Assembly: GCA_029990205.1 (NCBI GenBank) | Contig: JAPEKQ010000014.1 | Span: 1 to 61,345 of the forward strand | Source of the DNA: a bacterium | GTDB taxonomy: Bacteria; Joyebacterota; Joyebacteria; Joyebacterales; Joyebacteraceae | Length of the DNA: 61,345 nt | Reading direction: 5' to 3' | In this document: piece after piece, positions 1-8,628 of the stretch | Layout: each line of letters opens with the position of its first letter | Numbering within the stretch: the first letter of the stretch is position 1 | The notes under the pieces: model-generated | Seen by the model: only the letters and a program-made list of their open reading frames with translations | What the model was told of the DNA's origin: nothing | Database searches by the model: none | Made by a program: the position numbers and the translations under genes

Positions 1-290
1 CCGGAGGCGGTGATGCCGAGACCATCTACAGCTGCACTCTGTCCATAGGGAGTGGTACAACTACTGGGGGCAGGTCACTACAACAATGGTCAGCGGCGCG
101 GATTATCTCACAATACTGTGAATCCTGCAAGGAGAAAGTGACGGACAGCCGTTTTCCCTGGGACGTCCGCTCGAGGCCCGCTGATACCAGACGCCCGGAT
201 CGATAGTCATCGACCCGGGCGCGCGCTAGCCGAGTGGTTCGAAGGTGATCGGTTCACCCGCAGGCGGCCGGGCGACCCGTGTGTGGTGAT
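1..290. other. Left edge, no confident gene
   Basis: No recognisable gene. On the plus strand one frame is open from about position 3 to a TAG near 206. It could be the 3' end of a truncated gene, but the translation has no motif I recognise. The stretch is less GC-rich than the rest. A strong hairpin at 192-221 separates it from the minus-strand peptidase gene. Confidence 0.4.
192..221. terminator. Hairpin downstream of the S41 peptidase gene
   Basis: Thirteen-base-pair stem with one G-T wobble (192-204 against 209-221) and a four-base loop. Read on the minus strand it lies about 70 bases beyond the peptidase stop codon and is followed by a weak TCTGGT stretch. It could also serve a plus-strand gene cut by the window edge. 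Confidence 0.4.
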
Positions 291-1625
291 CTAGTTCGTG
301 CGCGGCGACTCGTCGGCGGGGCGGCCGCGGTAGTGTCCGATGAGCTTGGTCGGCTCACCGCTCTCGCCGACCACGACCTCCAGGCGGAAGTAATCGAGAC
401 CCTCGAAGTGGAAGAGCGTCTCGCCCATCGGGATGCAGATGCGCGTGGGTCCGTCCCCTCTGCTGTACAGGAGCTGACCGTTCTCGAAGCGAAGGTTCCT
501 CTCGCCGTACTCGCCCGCGTACCGCTCGAGCGTGGCATCCTCAAGCGTGACGGGGTTGAGCCGCGCGTCGAGCCCGTCGGCCGCCCACTCGAGGTCGGCG
601 AGATACTCCTCGTCGTCCGTGCTCTCGATGATGGCGCGGAGCGCTTCGCGGTGCGCCGTGTCGAGCGCCGTGTCCGCGGGAACATCGATGTCAGGCACAA
701 CGCCGGTGCCCTCCCAGTTGCCCTCGGTGATCGGGTTCTTTGCGTACGCGAACGGCACGCCGACGATGATGTTGAGTGACGGGAACTGCCGCCCGTTGAC
801 GGGGTGCGCGCCTCCTCCGGTGGTCTCACCGATGATGGTCGCGCGTCCGAGGCTCTGCAGCGAGTAGCTGATGTCCTCGGCGCCCGAGAACGTGTAGCCG
901 CTTGTCAGGACATAGACGGGCACATCGCTGAGGCTCGGGCCAGGCACATACGAGAGCGACCAATGCTGGTCGCCGCACTCATCACCGACCTCGAGCCAGT
1001 TGTTGTAGTTCGTGGAGCCGTCGAAGAGATAGCCGAAGAGCAGCATGATGAGCGATGGAGACCCGCCGCCGTTGTACCTGAGGTCCATGATGAGGGCGTC
1101 GGAGTGTCCGAGGAAGTTCATCGCGGCGACCGCGGTGGGACCCGCGAAGGACGCGTCGGGCAACTGGTCCATGCGAAGGTAACCGACATTCCCGGGGAGG
1201 ATTCTGACTTCCCTGAAGTAGAAGTTCTGACGCTCGAGCTCAAGTCTGCGCGCCGCACGACCGACCTCCGGGTCCTCGTTGCGCGTCACCAGCTCCTGCA
1301 TCACCTCAGGTGGGAACGCGCGGACGCTGATGTGCCGGTCGCCGCTGACGTCGTGGAGATCCTGGGTGATGGCCTGAGCCAGCTCAGCGGGCGTGCCGAG
1401 ATCGCTGTAGGCGCCGTCGTCCAGCCGGTCGCGGATGCGCTCCTCCATCTCAAGCGCGACGTCGGTGTAGACGTAGGCCTCGACGAGGGCGCTCGCGGTG
1501 GAGTCGACGACGGCGGCGATGTACTCGTCGGTCATGTCCTCCGGCGGCGTCTGCGCCGATGCCGCGACGGCGGGAAGGAGAACGGCGAGTGTCACCAGCG
1601 AGACCAGACGTGACAGTGCTGACAT
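291..1625 (-). CDS. Secreted S41-family peptidase (C-terminal processing/IRBP type)
   Basis: A 444-residue exported peptidase of the S41 (tail-specific/interphotoreceptor-retinoid-binding-like) family. Residues 1-24 form a signal peptide ending Ala-Ser-Ala-Gln. An S41 N-terminal helical domain follows (about 30-120), then the catalytic core with Asp181-Leu-Arg-Tyr-Asn-Gly-Gly-Gly and the likely nucleophile Ser247 in Thr-Phe-Ser-Gly-Ala-Glu. The GETTGGG motif at 266-272 is typical of the family branch that uses Glu rather than the Ser-Lys dyad. No PDZ domain is evident. The last 90 residues resemble the small C-terminal beta domain often attached to such peptidases. The start is set by AAGGAG eight bases upstream. 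It is transcribed away from the FadL-like gene. Substrate unknown. Confidence 0.9.
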   Translation of the reverse strand: MSALSRLVSLVTLAVLLPAVAASAQTPPEDMTDEYIAAVVDSTASALVEAYVYTDVALEMEERIRDRLDDGAYSDLGTPAELAQAITQDLHDVSGDRHISVRAFPPEVMQELVTRNEDPEVGRAARRLELERQNFYFREVRILPGNVGYLRMDQLPDASFAGPTAVAAMNFLGHSDALIMDLRYNGGGSPSLIMLLFGYLFDGSTNYNNWLEVGDECGDQHWSLSYVPGPSLSDVPVYVLTSGYTFSGAEDISYSLQSLGRATIIGETTGGGAHPVNGRQFPSLNIIVGVPFAYAKNPITEGNWEGTGVVPDIDVPADTALDTAHREALRAIIESTDDEEYLADLEWAADGLDARLNPVTLEDATLERYAGEYGERNLRFENGQLLYSRGDGPTRICIPMGETLFHFEGLDYFRLEVVVGESGEPTKLIGHYRGRPADESPRTN

Positions 1626-2097
1626 CAGGAGCTCCTTTCAGTTGGTCGTCCGGGGCGAGCCGGTTGCTTCCAGGCGGCATGACCGTGAGCATATGACGCA
1701 CCCCCCGGGAGTGCCAGGGGGTGAGAGGCATTGTCTATCGCAGGCCTAGTGAAACATGAAGCGACCGAGCAACCTGCGGATCTTGACCATCCGTCTGGAG
1801 AATGCCATAGCTTCGACTCCTTCCCGAAGCCCGGGGGGCTTCCGGCGCGGCCGTCCGGTGGCCGCTCGCATTGTGGGACCCCGACTGCGGCAGAATGAAC
1901 CCTTCTCATCCTGCACACAAGCTTGGACACGAGGGGAACCACAAGGGTTTCATGAACCCGGGGCGATATCCGCGAATCAGAACCCTTCGTGAATCGTGGC
2001 CGGTCCCGGGGTGTCCCGGCGGCCGCATGGTCCGCGGCCATTCGCTCTAACTTTCGTGAAGTGAGGCAGTTACGCGAATGGACACAAGGAGGATGAC
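1626..2097. other. Divergent intergenic region (472 bp)
   Basis: Lies between the minus-strand peptidase and the plus-strand FadL-like gene. It holds a hairpin at 1699-1723 (CACCCCC/GGGGGTG, in the peptidase leader) and another at 1826-1842 (GAAGCCC/GGGCTTC). I found no promoter with good -35 and -10 boxes and no convincing gene; the short open frames here have no ribosome binding site or motif. Confidence 0.5.
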
Positions 2098-3354
2098 TTG
2101 AAGAGAGTGCAGACATTCGTGATCATCGTGGCCCTCGCCGCGCTGCTGGTTCCCCAGCTCGCCGCCGCCACCAACGGATACTTCTCCCACGGTATTGGCA
2201 TCAAGTCGAAGGGGATGGGTGGCGCAGGCCTGGCCTTCCCGCAGGACGCGCTCGTCGGGGGCACGAATCCGGCCGGCTTCGCGTTCATAGACGACCGCTT
2301 CGACATCGGCGTTGACTACTTCCGTCCCGACCGAAGCAGTGAGATCAGCGGGAGCGGCGCGCCGGTCAACATGGTCTACGACGGCAACGGCGAGACGGGC
2401 TTCTTCATGCCGGACGCCGGTGTGAGAATGGGTCTGAACGACCAGATCGCAGTCGGTCTGACCGTGTTCGGCAACGGCGGAATGAACACCTCGTTTGACT
2501 CGCCGATCGGTCTGTTCGGTTCGACCGACGCCGGCGTCAATCTCATGCAGCTCTTCATCGTCCCGAGCGTTGCCGTGAAGGTCAACGAGAACCACGCCTT
2601 CGGCCTCGGCGTCAATGTCGCATGGCAGAGTTTCGAGGCGACCGGTCTTCAGAACTTCGACAACGGGACGTATTCCACCGAGCCCGGCTCCGTGACCGAC
2701 AACGATGCCAGCACGTCGACCGGCTTCGGCGGTCGGGTCGGTTACCTCGGACGCTTCGGATGCGCCGTCAGTCTCGCGGCCTCATATCAGACCCGCACGT
2801 ACATGGGCGAGTTCGATGAGTACGCCGGCCTCTTTGCTGAGAGCGGTGGCTTCGACGTTCCGTCATCGTTCAGCGGCGGCATCGCCATCACGCCGAACGA
2901 CCAGCTCGTCGCCGCTCTCGACTTCTCGTACATCATGTACAGTGAGATCAACTCCATCGCGAACCCGCTTCTTCCGAACCTGGGCGAGGCTCCGCTCGGC
3001 GACGAGAACGGCGCCGGCTTCGGGTGGGAGGACGTGACGGTCGTGAAGGTCGGACTCGCCTACGACGTCAGCCAGGCGCTGACGCTCCGCGGCGGGTTCA
3101 ACTACGGCGGCCAGCCTATCCCGGCTTCTGAGACCCTCTTCAACATGCTCGCTCCGGGCGTTGTTGAGACGCACGTCACGTTCGGTGGAACGTGGATGCT
3201 CAACGAGCAGATGGAGCTCTCCTTCGCGTACATGCACGCGTTCGAGAGCACCGTCGAGGGCGAGGACTCCATCCCCATGGACTTCGGCGGTGGCGAGGCC
3301 GACCTGACGATGTCGCAGGACTCGTTCGGTCTCGGTTTCGGAATGCTGTTCTAG
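2098..3354 (+). CDS. FadL/OmpP1-type outer membrane transport protein
   Basis: A 418-residue outer membrane beta-barrel of the FadL/OmpP1/TodX family, which lets hydrophobic substrates such as long-chain fatty acids or aromatics cross the outer membrane. A signal peptide (residues 1-23) is followed by the N-terminal hatch region of the family, Asn-Gly-Tyr-Phe with Gly-Met-Gly-Gly-Ala-Gly shortly after, and Asn-Pro-Ala-Gly. The C-terminus Phe-Gly-Met-Leu-Phe ends in the aromatic residue expected of a BAM substrate. The start is TTG, placed by AAGGAGGA five bases upstream; the nearby ATG at 2093 is in another frame and stops after two codons. A terminator follows directly, so it is probably monocistronic. 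Exact substrate not determinable. Confidence 0.9.
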   Translation: MKRVQTFVIIVALAALLVPQLAAATNGYFSHGIGIKSKGMGGAGLAFPQDALVGGTNPAGFAFIDDRFDIGVDYFRPDRSSEISGSGAPVNMVYDGNGETGFFMPDAGVRMGLNDQIAVGLTVFGNGGMNTSFDSPIGLFGSTDAGVNLMQLFIVPSVAVKVNENHAFGLGVNVAWQSFEATGLQNFDNGTYSTEPGSVTDNDASTSTGFGGRVGYLGRFGCAVSLAASYQTRTYMGEFDEYAGLFAESGGFDVPSSFSGGIAITPNDQLVAALDFSYIMYSEINSIANPLLPNLGEAPLGDENGAGFGWEDVTVVKVGLAYDVSQALTLRGGFNYGGQPIPASETLFNMLAPGVVETHVTFGGTWMLNEQMELSFAYMHAFESTVEGEDSIPMDFGGGEADLTMSQDSFGLGFGMLF

Positions 3355-3384
3355 GATCCGTCGGAACAGACGCGCACAAGACTG

Positions 3385-3425
3385 CGGGGCGGCCTCCTGT
3401 CGGAAGCCGCCCCGTTCTTCGTTTG
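3385..3425 (+). terminator. Rho-independent terminator after the FadL-like gene
   Basis: Stem CGGGGCGGC/GCCGCCCCG (3385-3393 with 3406-3414) followed by TTCTTCGTTT, 30 bases after the stop codon. Confidence 0.75.
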
Positions 3426-3485
3426 CGCGAGTCGCGCTGCGTCACGCGCGTCCGGGACCTTCGTCCGCTGCCCGAGTCCGGCGCG

Positions 3486-4253
3486 CTAGAAGCGCAGCGT
3501 CACGCCCATCAGTGCGTAGTTAAGGAAGGTGAAGTTGTACACCTCATCGTTGTCGGCGCCGCCCTCGACGAATCGATAGCCGACGCGCAGCTCCGCCGTG
3601 TCCGTGAGATCGTAGTGCACCGCGAGCATCACGTCCTCCGCGCGGCCCTGCGGCGCGGCAAGCGCATCACCCTCAAGAGAGACGGCGAGGCGATCGGTGG
3701 CGTCGTAGCGGACGCGGAAGTTGAGCAGCGGGACGAACCCGACGTTCGTCTTCTCCGATGTCAGACCGTCGCTCTCGACCTTGATGGCCGCGTCGCGAAT
3801 CTTGCCGGTGAAACCGAGTCCGTAGCTCCACCTGCCCGTCGGTGTGAACTCGTACCGATAGGTCAGCCGGTACGAATTGAAGGTGTATGTGCCCTCGAGA
3901 TCGGAACCTTCTGTGAAAAGGTCACCGTTGTAGTCGAGATCGGCCGGTGCCGTGCCGCTTGCCGTGAGCGTCAGTGGCGCGTAGAGGCCGGAGACCGTGT
4001 GGCGGTCCCCGAACGTGTACGCGACCCGGACACGGTAGAAGGCGCCCGCGTCCGTCTCGATGTCGTCGGTGAGAGAGAAGAGCGTGCCCTCATCTCCAGG
4101 GATGCGGACATCGTTGTAGAGACTACTCACCATTCCGCCCTCAAGGTCGATCGTGAGCTGCGCGCCGGCGGCGCCGGCCGCGAGCAGGACGATGAGCAGC
4201 GCCGCCGCTCGCGCCACCCTGGTTCCGCCCAATGTGACCGTGCATGCTTTCAT
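3486..4253 (-). CDS. Outer membrane beta-barrel protein, function unknown
   Basis: A 255-residue exported protein with a signal peptide ending near Ala-Gly-Ala-Gln. The rest alternates short amphipathic strands with turns, including repeated Tyr-Arg-Tyr-Glu-Phe and Arg-Val-Arg-Tyr patterns, and it ends Gly-Val-Thr-Leu-Arg-Phe, a C-terminal Phe barrel signal. About ten to twelve strands are likely. The start at 4253 is preferred over the longer frame because GGAGG lies six bases upstream and the signal peptide begins there. It is transcribed away from the serpin gene. It resembles small 'outer membrane beta-barrel' families, but I cannot assign a substrate or partner. Confidence 0.75.
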   Translation of the reverse strand: MKACTVTLGGTRVARAAALLIVLLAAGAAGAQLTIDLEGGMVSSLYNDVRIPGDEGTLFSLTDDIETDAGAFYRVRVAYTFGDRHTVSGLYAPLTLTASGTAPADLDYNGDLFTEGSDLEGTYTFNSYRLTYRYEFTPTGRWSYGLGFTGKIRDAAIKVESDGLTSEKTNVGFVPLLNFRVRYDATDRLAVSLEGDALAAPQGRAEDVMLAVHYDLTDTAELRVGYRFVEGGADNDEVYNFTFLNYALMGVTLRF

Positions 4254-4510
4254 GGTTCCCTCCGTCTCAGTCTGGCCATCGCCTCCAGGTTGCGCCGCAC
4301 GTTGCCCTCTCTTGGATGCCGGATCGATGTGTCGGGGTTCCCTCGAGGAGGACATCACGGTAGGAGAGCGGGCAGGGGAAATCAAGCAGGGTCTGGCGTT
4401 CGGACAACTCGTGTGGTAGGGAATGTGTCAGACGGAATAGACGCGCGGCCGGGTCCGGCCGCCTGAGTATCCGCAACCGTCCCGGCGGGCGGGCAGCGCT
4501 GGAGGGTGAC

Positions 4511-5815
4511 ATGAGACGAGTGAACAGACACACGAGGATCGGAGCTATCGCCATGGCCGTCGGGTGCGTGCTCGTCGCGGTGAGCGCCTGCAGCGCGACC
4601 CCGGCCGATGAGACGCCGGGCGAGGCGGAGAGTGAGGCAGCGGCGATGGCCGCGAGTCCCGAGGACGCGCGGACCATGGCCGCGGCGGCCAACGCCTTCG
4701 CCATCGATCTCTACTCCCGAATCAAGGGTGATTCGAACACTTTCTTCTCGCCGTACAGCGTGGCGACCGCACTCACGATGACGTGGCTCGGAGCGCGTGA
4801 GAGCACGGCCGAGGGGATGGCGGACGCGCTGCACCTTCCGGTCGCCGGCGCCACCATGCACGCGAGGCTCGCGCGAGACGCGGTGGCCTCCGCTTCGGGT
4901 GCGCTCGAGCAGTCGCTCGCGGCATCACCAGACGAAGCGGGATACGAACTCCGCACGGCCAACAGCCTGTGGGGGCAGGAGGGATACGGATTCCTCGAGG
5001 AGTTCACGGCCAGACTCGATACGTACTTCGGGGCGGGGATGCGTCGCGTCGACTTCGCCGGCGATCCGCTCGGGTCGAGACTCGCGATCAACGAGTGGGC
5101 CGAGGAGGAGACCAACGGTCGTATCGAGGACCTGATTCCCAGCGGTGGGATTGACACGGCGACCACGCTCGTGCTCAGCAACGCTGTCTACTTCAAGGGT
5201 CTCTGGGAGTCCCAGTTCAAGACGGACTCCACACGCAAGGCCGTCTTCCACGGCTCGGCGGGCGACACCGAGGTTGACATGATGATGCAGCGTTCGTCGT
5301 TCGACTATTACGAGGACGAGGACCTGCAGGTCGTTGAGATGCCGTACGTCGGTGAGAGGCTGTCGATGCTCGTGGTCCTCCCGCGCGAGGGGCTCCTCGG
5401 CGGACTCGAGCGCGTTGAGGGCGGACTGACGGTCGAGCTCATCGATGGGTGGCTCGCCGGGATGCGAGAGGAAGAGGTGGCCGTCCATCTCCCGAAGTTC
5501 GAGATGACGTGGGGGACCACCGACCTCTCGACCGACCTCGTCGCACTGGGAATGGGAGACGCCTTCCGCGACGCCGACTTCTCCGGGATGACCGGTCAGA
5601 AAGATCTCTTCATCAGCGGCGTCTTCCACAAGGCATTCATCGCCGTTGACGAGGAGGGGAGCGAGGCGGCCGCGGCGACGGCCGTCGTCATGAAGCGGAC
5701 GTCGATGCCGATGGGGCCCGAGTTCCGCGCGGACCGGCCGTTCATGTTCATGATCCGGGACGATGTGACCGGCGCGATCCTGTTCATGGGCAGGGTCGTG
5801 GCGCCGAGCGCATAG
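4511..5815 (+). CDS. Secreted serpin (serine protease inhibitor), lipoprotein
   Basis: A 434-residue bacterial serpin that should trap serine or cysteine proteases outside the cytoplasm. It starts with a lipoprotein signal (Val-Ser-Ala-Cys near residue 27), giving an envelope-anchored product. The serpin fold is clear: Asn-Thr-Phe-Phe-Ser-Pro-Tyr-Ser near 78-85, Ala-Asn-Ser-Leu-Trp, Asn-Ala-Val-Tyr-Phe-Lys-Gly-Leu-Trp, and the C-terminal Asp-Arg-Pro-Phe-Met-Phe. The hinge at residues 381-390 (EEGSEAAAAT) has the small residues required for loop insertion, so it is predicted to be inhibitory. By standard register P1 is near Thr397 with P1' Ser398 and Arg396 at P2, so the target could be trypsin-like or elastase-like. 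Nine bases separate it from the nitroreductase gene. AGGGTG-type ribosome binding site. Confidence 0.92.
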   Translation: MRRVNRHTRIGAIAMAVGCVLVAVSACSATPADETPGEAESEAAAMAASPEDARTMAAAANAFAIDLYSRIKGDSNTFFSPYSVATALTMTWLGARESTAEGMADALHLPVAGATMHARLARDAVASASGALEQSLAASPDEAGYELRTANSLWGQEGYGFLEEFTARLDTYFGAGMRRVDFAGDPLGSRLAINEWAEEETNGRIEDLIPSGGIDTATTLVLSNAVYFKGLWESQFKTDSTRKAVFHGSAGDTEVDMMMQRSSFDYYEDEDLQVVEMPYVGERLSMLVVLPREGLLGGLERVEGGLTVELIDGWLAGMREEEVAVHLPKFEMTWGTTDLSTDLVALGMGDAFRDADFSGMTGQKDLFISGVFHKAFIAVDEEGSEAAAATAVVMKRTSMPMGPEFRADRPFMFMIRDDVTGAILFMGRVVAPSA

Positions 5816-5824
5816 GAGGTACCG

Positions 5825-6397
5825 ATGCTGCCTGATCTCGTGAAGAAGAGCAGAAGCTTCCGCCGGTTCGACGCGGCACAGAGGGTCGACGCCGGCACGC
5901 TGCGCGAGCTTGTCGAACTGGCCCGATTCTCACCGTCGGCGATGAACAAGCAGCCGCTCAAGTTCATCCTCAGCGCCGATGCGGAGCGCAACGAGCTCAT
6001 CTACCGCCACCTCGGGTGGGCCGGTGGGCTCCCCGACTGGGACGGTCCGGCGCCCGACGAGCGCCCGACCGGCTACATCATCATCCTCGGTGACTCGGAC
6101 ATCCGCGATTCGTTCGGCTGCGACCACGGCATCGCCGCGCAGAGCATCCTGCTCGGGGCGACCGACCGGGGGCTCGGCGGCTGCATGTTCGGTTCCGTGA
6201 AGCGCGAGCGGCTCCGCGGCGCGCTCGCCATCCCGGACCGGTACGAGATACTCCTCGTGGTCGCCATCGGGAAGCCGGCGGAGACCGTTGTGCTCGATGA
6301 CGTCGGTGAGGACGGGGATGTCGGCTACTGGCGGGACGACGCCGATGTCCACCACGTGCCGAAGCGGACGCTCGACGAACTGATTCTCGACATCTGA
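5825..6397 (+). CDS. Nitroreductase-family protein
   Basis: A 190-residue FMN-dependent nitroreductase-fold protein, a cytoplasmic oxidoreductase using NAD(P)H. The N-terminus shows the family pattern Ser-Arg-Ser-Phe-Arg-Arg-Phe followed by Ala-Arg-Phe-Ser-Pro-Ser-Ala-Met-Asn-Lys-Gln-Pro, the FMN phosphate-binding arginines and the loop over the flavin. The C-terminal half has Gly-Leu-Gly-Gly-Cys-Met-Phe-Gly and Ile-Gly-Lys-Pro. Length is normal for the family. AGGAGG overlaps the serpin stop region, so the two genes are probably co-transcribed, although a functional link between a serpin and a nitroreductase is not obvious. Substrate unknown. Confidence 0.85.
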   Translation: MLPDLVKKSRSFRRFDAAQRVDAGTLRELVELARFSPSAMNKQPLKFILSADAERNELIYRHLGWAGGLPDWDGPAPDERPTGYIIILGDSDIRDSFGCDHGIAAQSILLGATDRGLGGCMFGSVKRERLRGALAIPDRYEILLVVAIGKPAETVVLDDVGEDGDVGYWRDDADVHHVPKRTLDELILDI

Positions 6398-6416
6398 CCG
6401 GCCTGGATCCGGTCGC

Positions 6417-6468
6417 GACCGTGCCCGTGGGATTCTGTCACCGTAACAGAGAGCGCATGGGCACGGTC
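6417..6468 (+). terminator. Long imperfect inverted repeat after the nitroreductase gene
   Basis: Outer arms GACCGTGCCC/GGGCACGGTC (6417-6426 and 6459-6468) plus an inner pair TCTGT/ACAGA make a stem of about 20 base pairs with a few mismatches. It lies 20 bases after the stop codon, with no real T-tract, so it may be a Rho-assisted terminator or a 3' stabiliser. Confidence 0.5.
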
Positions 6469-6536
6469 CTTGCGATATTGGGCGTCTGTTGTTGCATGGG
6501 GCTTGTGTCCATGTGGGGGCAGGAGGTCCAACGCAC

Positions 6537-7622
6537 ATGCGCACCACGCACCTGGCACTGATGTTCTTCGTTGTGTTCTTCCTCTTCGTTCCGGCCGCGC
6601 TACCCGCTCAGGACTGTTACACGACACTCGATGACGGCGTCTGGGGTAATCCCCGCAGGGATTTCAATGACGTTCCGATTCCCGTTCTCATTGACAGCTT
6701 GATACCAGTCGGCGACCCGATCGTGATCGGTATCCCCGGGCGTTCGGTGGCGTTCGCGGATGGCGGAGAGCCATGTATCCTCGATGGTCTGCCCGGCGGC
6801 GGCCGCCCGAGGTCGCTGACGGGAGAGTTTGTCGATGCTGTTGTCGACACGGACTGCGTACTCCCCGAGGGATTCCCGGCGAACAGGAAGGGCAAGTTCA
6901 GGAACGCTCTTCTCGGCGAGACGATGGCGCTCGCTCTGAACTGCCGACTCGACCCGGACCTTCCGTGGGTCGTTGTTACGCCGGTCATGCTGACGGTGCC
7001 AGCCCTGCCCGGCGACGACGGGCTCTATGGCACCGCGGATGACTCGCTCTGCGCGGATTGCGACACGATGACCGTGAGGATGCCCGCGGAGCTCATGGCG
7101 GTGCTCGCAGACAGCCTGGGAGTCGAGCCGACCGTCGAGGCAGTGCTCGGCATGGCGAATGCCTCGCTCGGCGGGGGTGACACCTACGGTCTCAACGGGA
7201 AGACGATGTGGCGCGCGGTCTCGAACTTGAACCGCGCGTTCAAGAGGTCCCGTTTCCTCGTCAGCAGCGAGCCTGACACGATCATCATTACTCTCACGAT
7301 GCAGAAGCCGGACACGGCGCCGGAGGGCCGAGCCGCTATCAGCGATGGAGCGGCGCTTGCGCTCGTTCCGTTGCGAAGCGCCGGTGGAATATCCGCGGTG
7401 CGGCTGAGCCTTCCCGAGCAGGCGTACGTTACGGCTGTCGCGTACAACGTCGCGGGTCGCAAGGTCGCGGTGCTCGCCGACCGGATCCTGCCGAGCGGCG
7501 AGACGGTGCTTGAATTCCCGTCGGATCGGCATGTGCCCTCGGGCGTCTACTTCGTGCGCGCTGATGCGGCGCTGCCATCGGGGGCGTCGCGGCTCACTGC
7601 GAAAGTCGTTGTTCTCAGGTAG
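6537..7622 (+). CDS. Secreted protein with FlgD/T9SS-like C-terminal sorting domain
   Basis: A 361-residue exported protein of unknown function. The signal peptide covers residues 1-24 (hydrophobic, ending Ala-Leu-Pro-Ala-Gln). The central part has calcium-site-like acidic turns (Gly-Asp-Asp-Gly-Leu-Tyr-Gly-Thr-Ala-Asp-Asp) and four Cys in the middle region. The last 80 residues form the FlgD-Ig/T9SS type A-like module: Val-Ala-Tyr-Asn-Val-Ala-Gly-Arg-Lys-Val, then Val-Pro-Ser-Gly-Val-Tyr-Phe-Val-Arg. The start at 6537 is chosen because AGGAGG lies ten bases upstream and the signal peptide begins there; the frame extends further upstream without support. A strong hairpin follows at 7664. Confidence 0.75.
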   Translation: MRTTHLALMFFVVFFLFVPAALPAQDCYTTLDDGVWGNPRRDFNDVPIPVLIDSLIPVGDPIVIGIPGRSVAFADGGEPCILDGLPGGGRPRSLTGEFVDAVVDTDCVLPEGFPANRKGKFRNALLGETMALALNCRLDPDLPWVVVTPVMLTVPALPGDDGLYGTADDSLCADCDTMTVRMPAELMAVLADSLGVEPTVEAVLGMANASLGGGDTYGLNGKTMWRAVSNLNRAFKRSRFLVSSEPDTIIITLTMQKPDTAPEGRAAISDGAALALVPLRSAGGISAVRLSLPEQAYVTAVAYNVAGRKVAVLADRILPSGETVLEFPSDRHVPSGVYFVRADAALPSGASRLTAKVVVLR

Positions 7623-7663
7623 GGATCCGTCCCTGTGGAGGAGTCCGCAGATGACCGGAGGGG

Positions 7664-7700
7664 AGCCGCCGCCAGGCGCGACTGGCGGCGGCTCTTCCGC
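7664..7700 (+). terminator. Hairpin terminator
   Basis: Perfect 13-bp stem GAGCCGCCGCCAG/CTGGCGGCGGCTC (7664-7676 with 7683-7695), six-base loop, then TTCCG. It lies 41 bases after the stop codon of the preceding secreted protein. Confidence 0.65.
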
Positions 7701-7820
7701 GTTTCGGGGACCGGCGTCCCGACTCTGCATCCTGCAGTGTCGCGAAGAAGATCCCGCTCGCGCACGTCTGGCGGTCGACTTCCCCGGGTGCGCGCGCCTT
7801 CACTCCATGGAGGAGGCAGC

Positions 7821-8567
7821 ATGAGACCGATCACGATCGCCGCGCTGACCGTCCTGCTGGTGTCGGCGGGGCTGCCGATGGCCGGCATCGCCGCGGCGGC
7901 GTCCGACGCGCCGCGTGCGGACGAGCTTCCCACCGTTGACGAGATCCTCGAACGATACCATGAGGCCCTGGGCGGGAGAGAGGCGCTCGAGCGCATCGAG
8001 ACCCGCGTATCAACGGGGCGGGTCGTCGACGACCGCCCGTACACCGGAGCCGTCCGCGTCACGCGTTTCGAGGCCTACGGTCGAGGCGACGGCCAGTGGG
8101 CGTACGTTGAGCACGGTCCGGAGGGCGACTTCGCCGAAGGATGGAACGGCGACATCGGCTGGAGGCTCGAGGATGGCGAGGTCGCGACGAGTGAGGAGCG
8201 CGACCGTTCGAAGCTCGCATTCGTCCTCGACCCGCAGGGTCCGCTCCGCATCCGAGAGTACTTCAGGCACTTGCGGCTGACGGGTGTGACTACGCACGAG
8301 GGACGCCAGGTCTATGCCATCGAGTCGGACCGGCGGCAGGAGTACTACACGCTCTACTTCGACATCGAGAGCGGGCTCCTGACGAACATCGGCTACCACT
8401 GGTATATCGAGCAGTACCGGAGGGTCGACGGGGTGCTGGTGCCGCATCGTGTGGTCGCCGGACGCAAGGGGGGTAGTGTGACTCACGCGTTCGACGAGAT
8501 CGTCACGAACACGCCTGTCTCGGGCGGGCGATTCACGCCTCAGGGCCAAGAGGGTGGCACCCGCTAG
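7821..8567 (+). CDS. Exported protein, LolA/outer-membrane-lipoprotein-sorting-like
   Basis: A 248-residue exported protein. A signal peptide (1-26, ending Ala-Ala-Ala-Ala) precedes a Leu-Pro-Thr-Val-Asp-Glu-Ile-Leu-Glu-Arg-Tyr-His-Glu-Ala-Leu-Gly-Gly-Arg segment, the usual opening of exported proteins whose body folds as a LolA/LolB-like half-barrel. The Tyr-Tyr-Thr-Leu-Tyr-Phe-Asp near residue 175, followed by Gly-Leu-Leu-Thr, fits the strand pattern of that fold. No catalytic motif is seen. The start is set by GGAGGAGG seven bases upstream; the frame continues upstream through the preceding terminator, which cannot be coding. A binding or chaperone role at the periplasm or outer membrane is inference. 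Confidence 0.7.
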   Translation: MRPITIAALTVLLVSAGLPMAGIAAAASDAPRADELPTVDEILERYHEALGGREALERIETRVSTGRVVDDRPYTGAVRVTRFEAYGRGDGQWAYVEHGPEGDFAEGWNGDIGWRLEDGEVATSEERDRSKLAFVLDPQGPLRIREYFRHLRLTGVTTHEGRQVYAIESDRRQEYYTLYFDIESGLLTNIGYHWYIEQYRRVDGVLVPHRVVAGRKGGSVTHAFDEIVTNTPVSGGRFTPQGQEGGTR

Positions 8568-8588
8568 ACGACACGGAAAGCAGCGTTG

Positions 8589-8628
8589 GGGTCCGCCCTG
8601 AGCCTGGCGCCGGGGCGGACCCTTTCTT
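8589..8628 (+). terminator. Rho-independent terminator
   Basis: Ten-base-pair stem GGGTCCGCCC/GGGCGGACCC (8589-8598 with 8613-8622) followed by TTTCTT, 21 bases after the stop codon of the LolA-like gene. Confidence 0.85.

Noticed and set aside
226-260. tRNA-Ser-like D arm (GCCGAGTGGTTCGAAGGT) near the left edge
   Set aside because: The following anticodon stem does not pair and no T arm or acceptor end exists within the next 80 bases, so I treat it as chance similarity.
1756-1992. Small open frame in the 1.6-2.1 kb divergent region
   Set aside because: No ribosome binding site; composition is Arg/Pro-rich and it crosses a hairpin. No family resemblance.
3192-4466. Plus-strand open frame overlapping the FadL-like and barrel genes
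   Set aside because: It overlaps two supported genes and a terminator and has no ribosome binding site.
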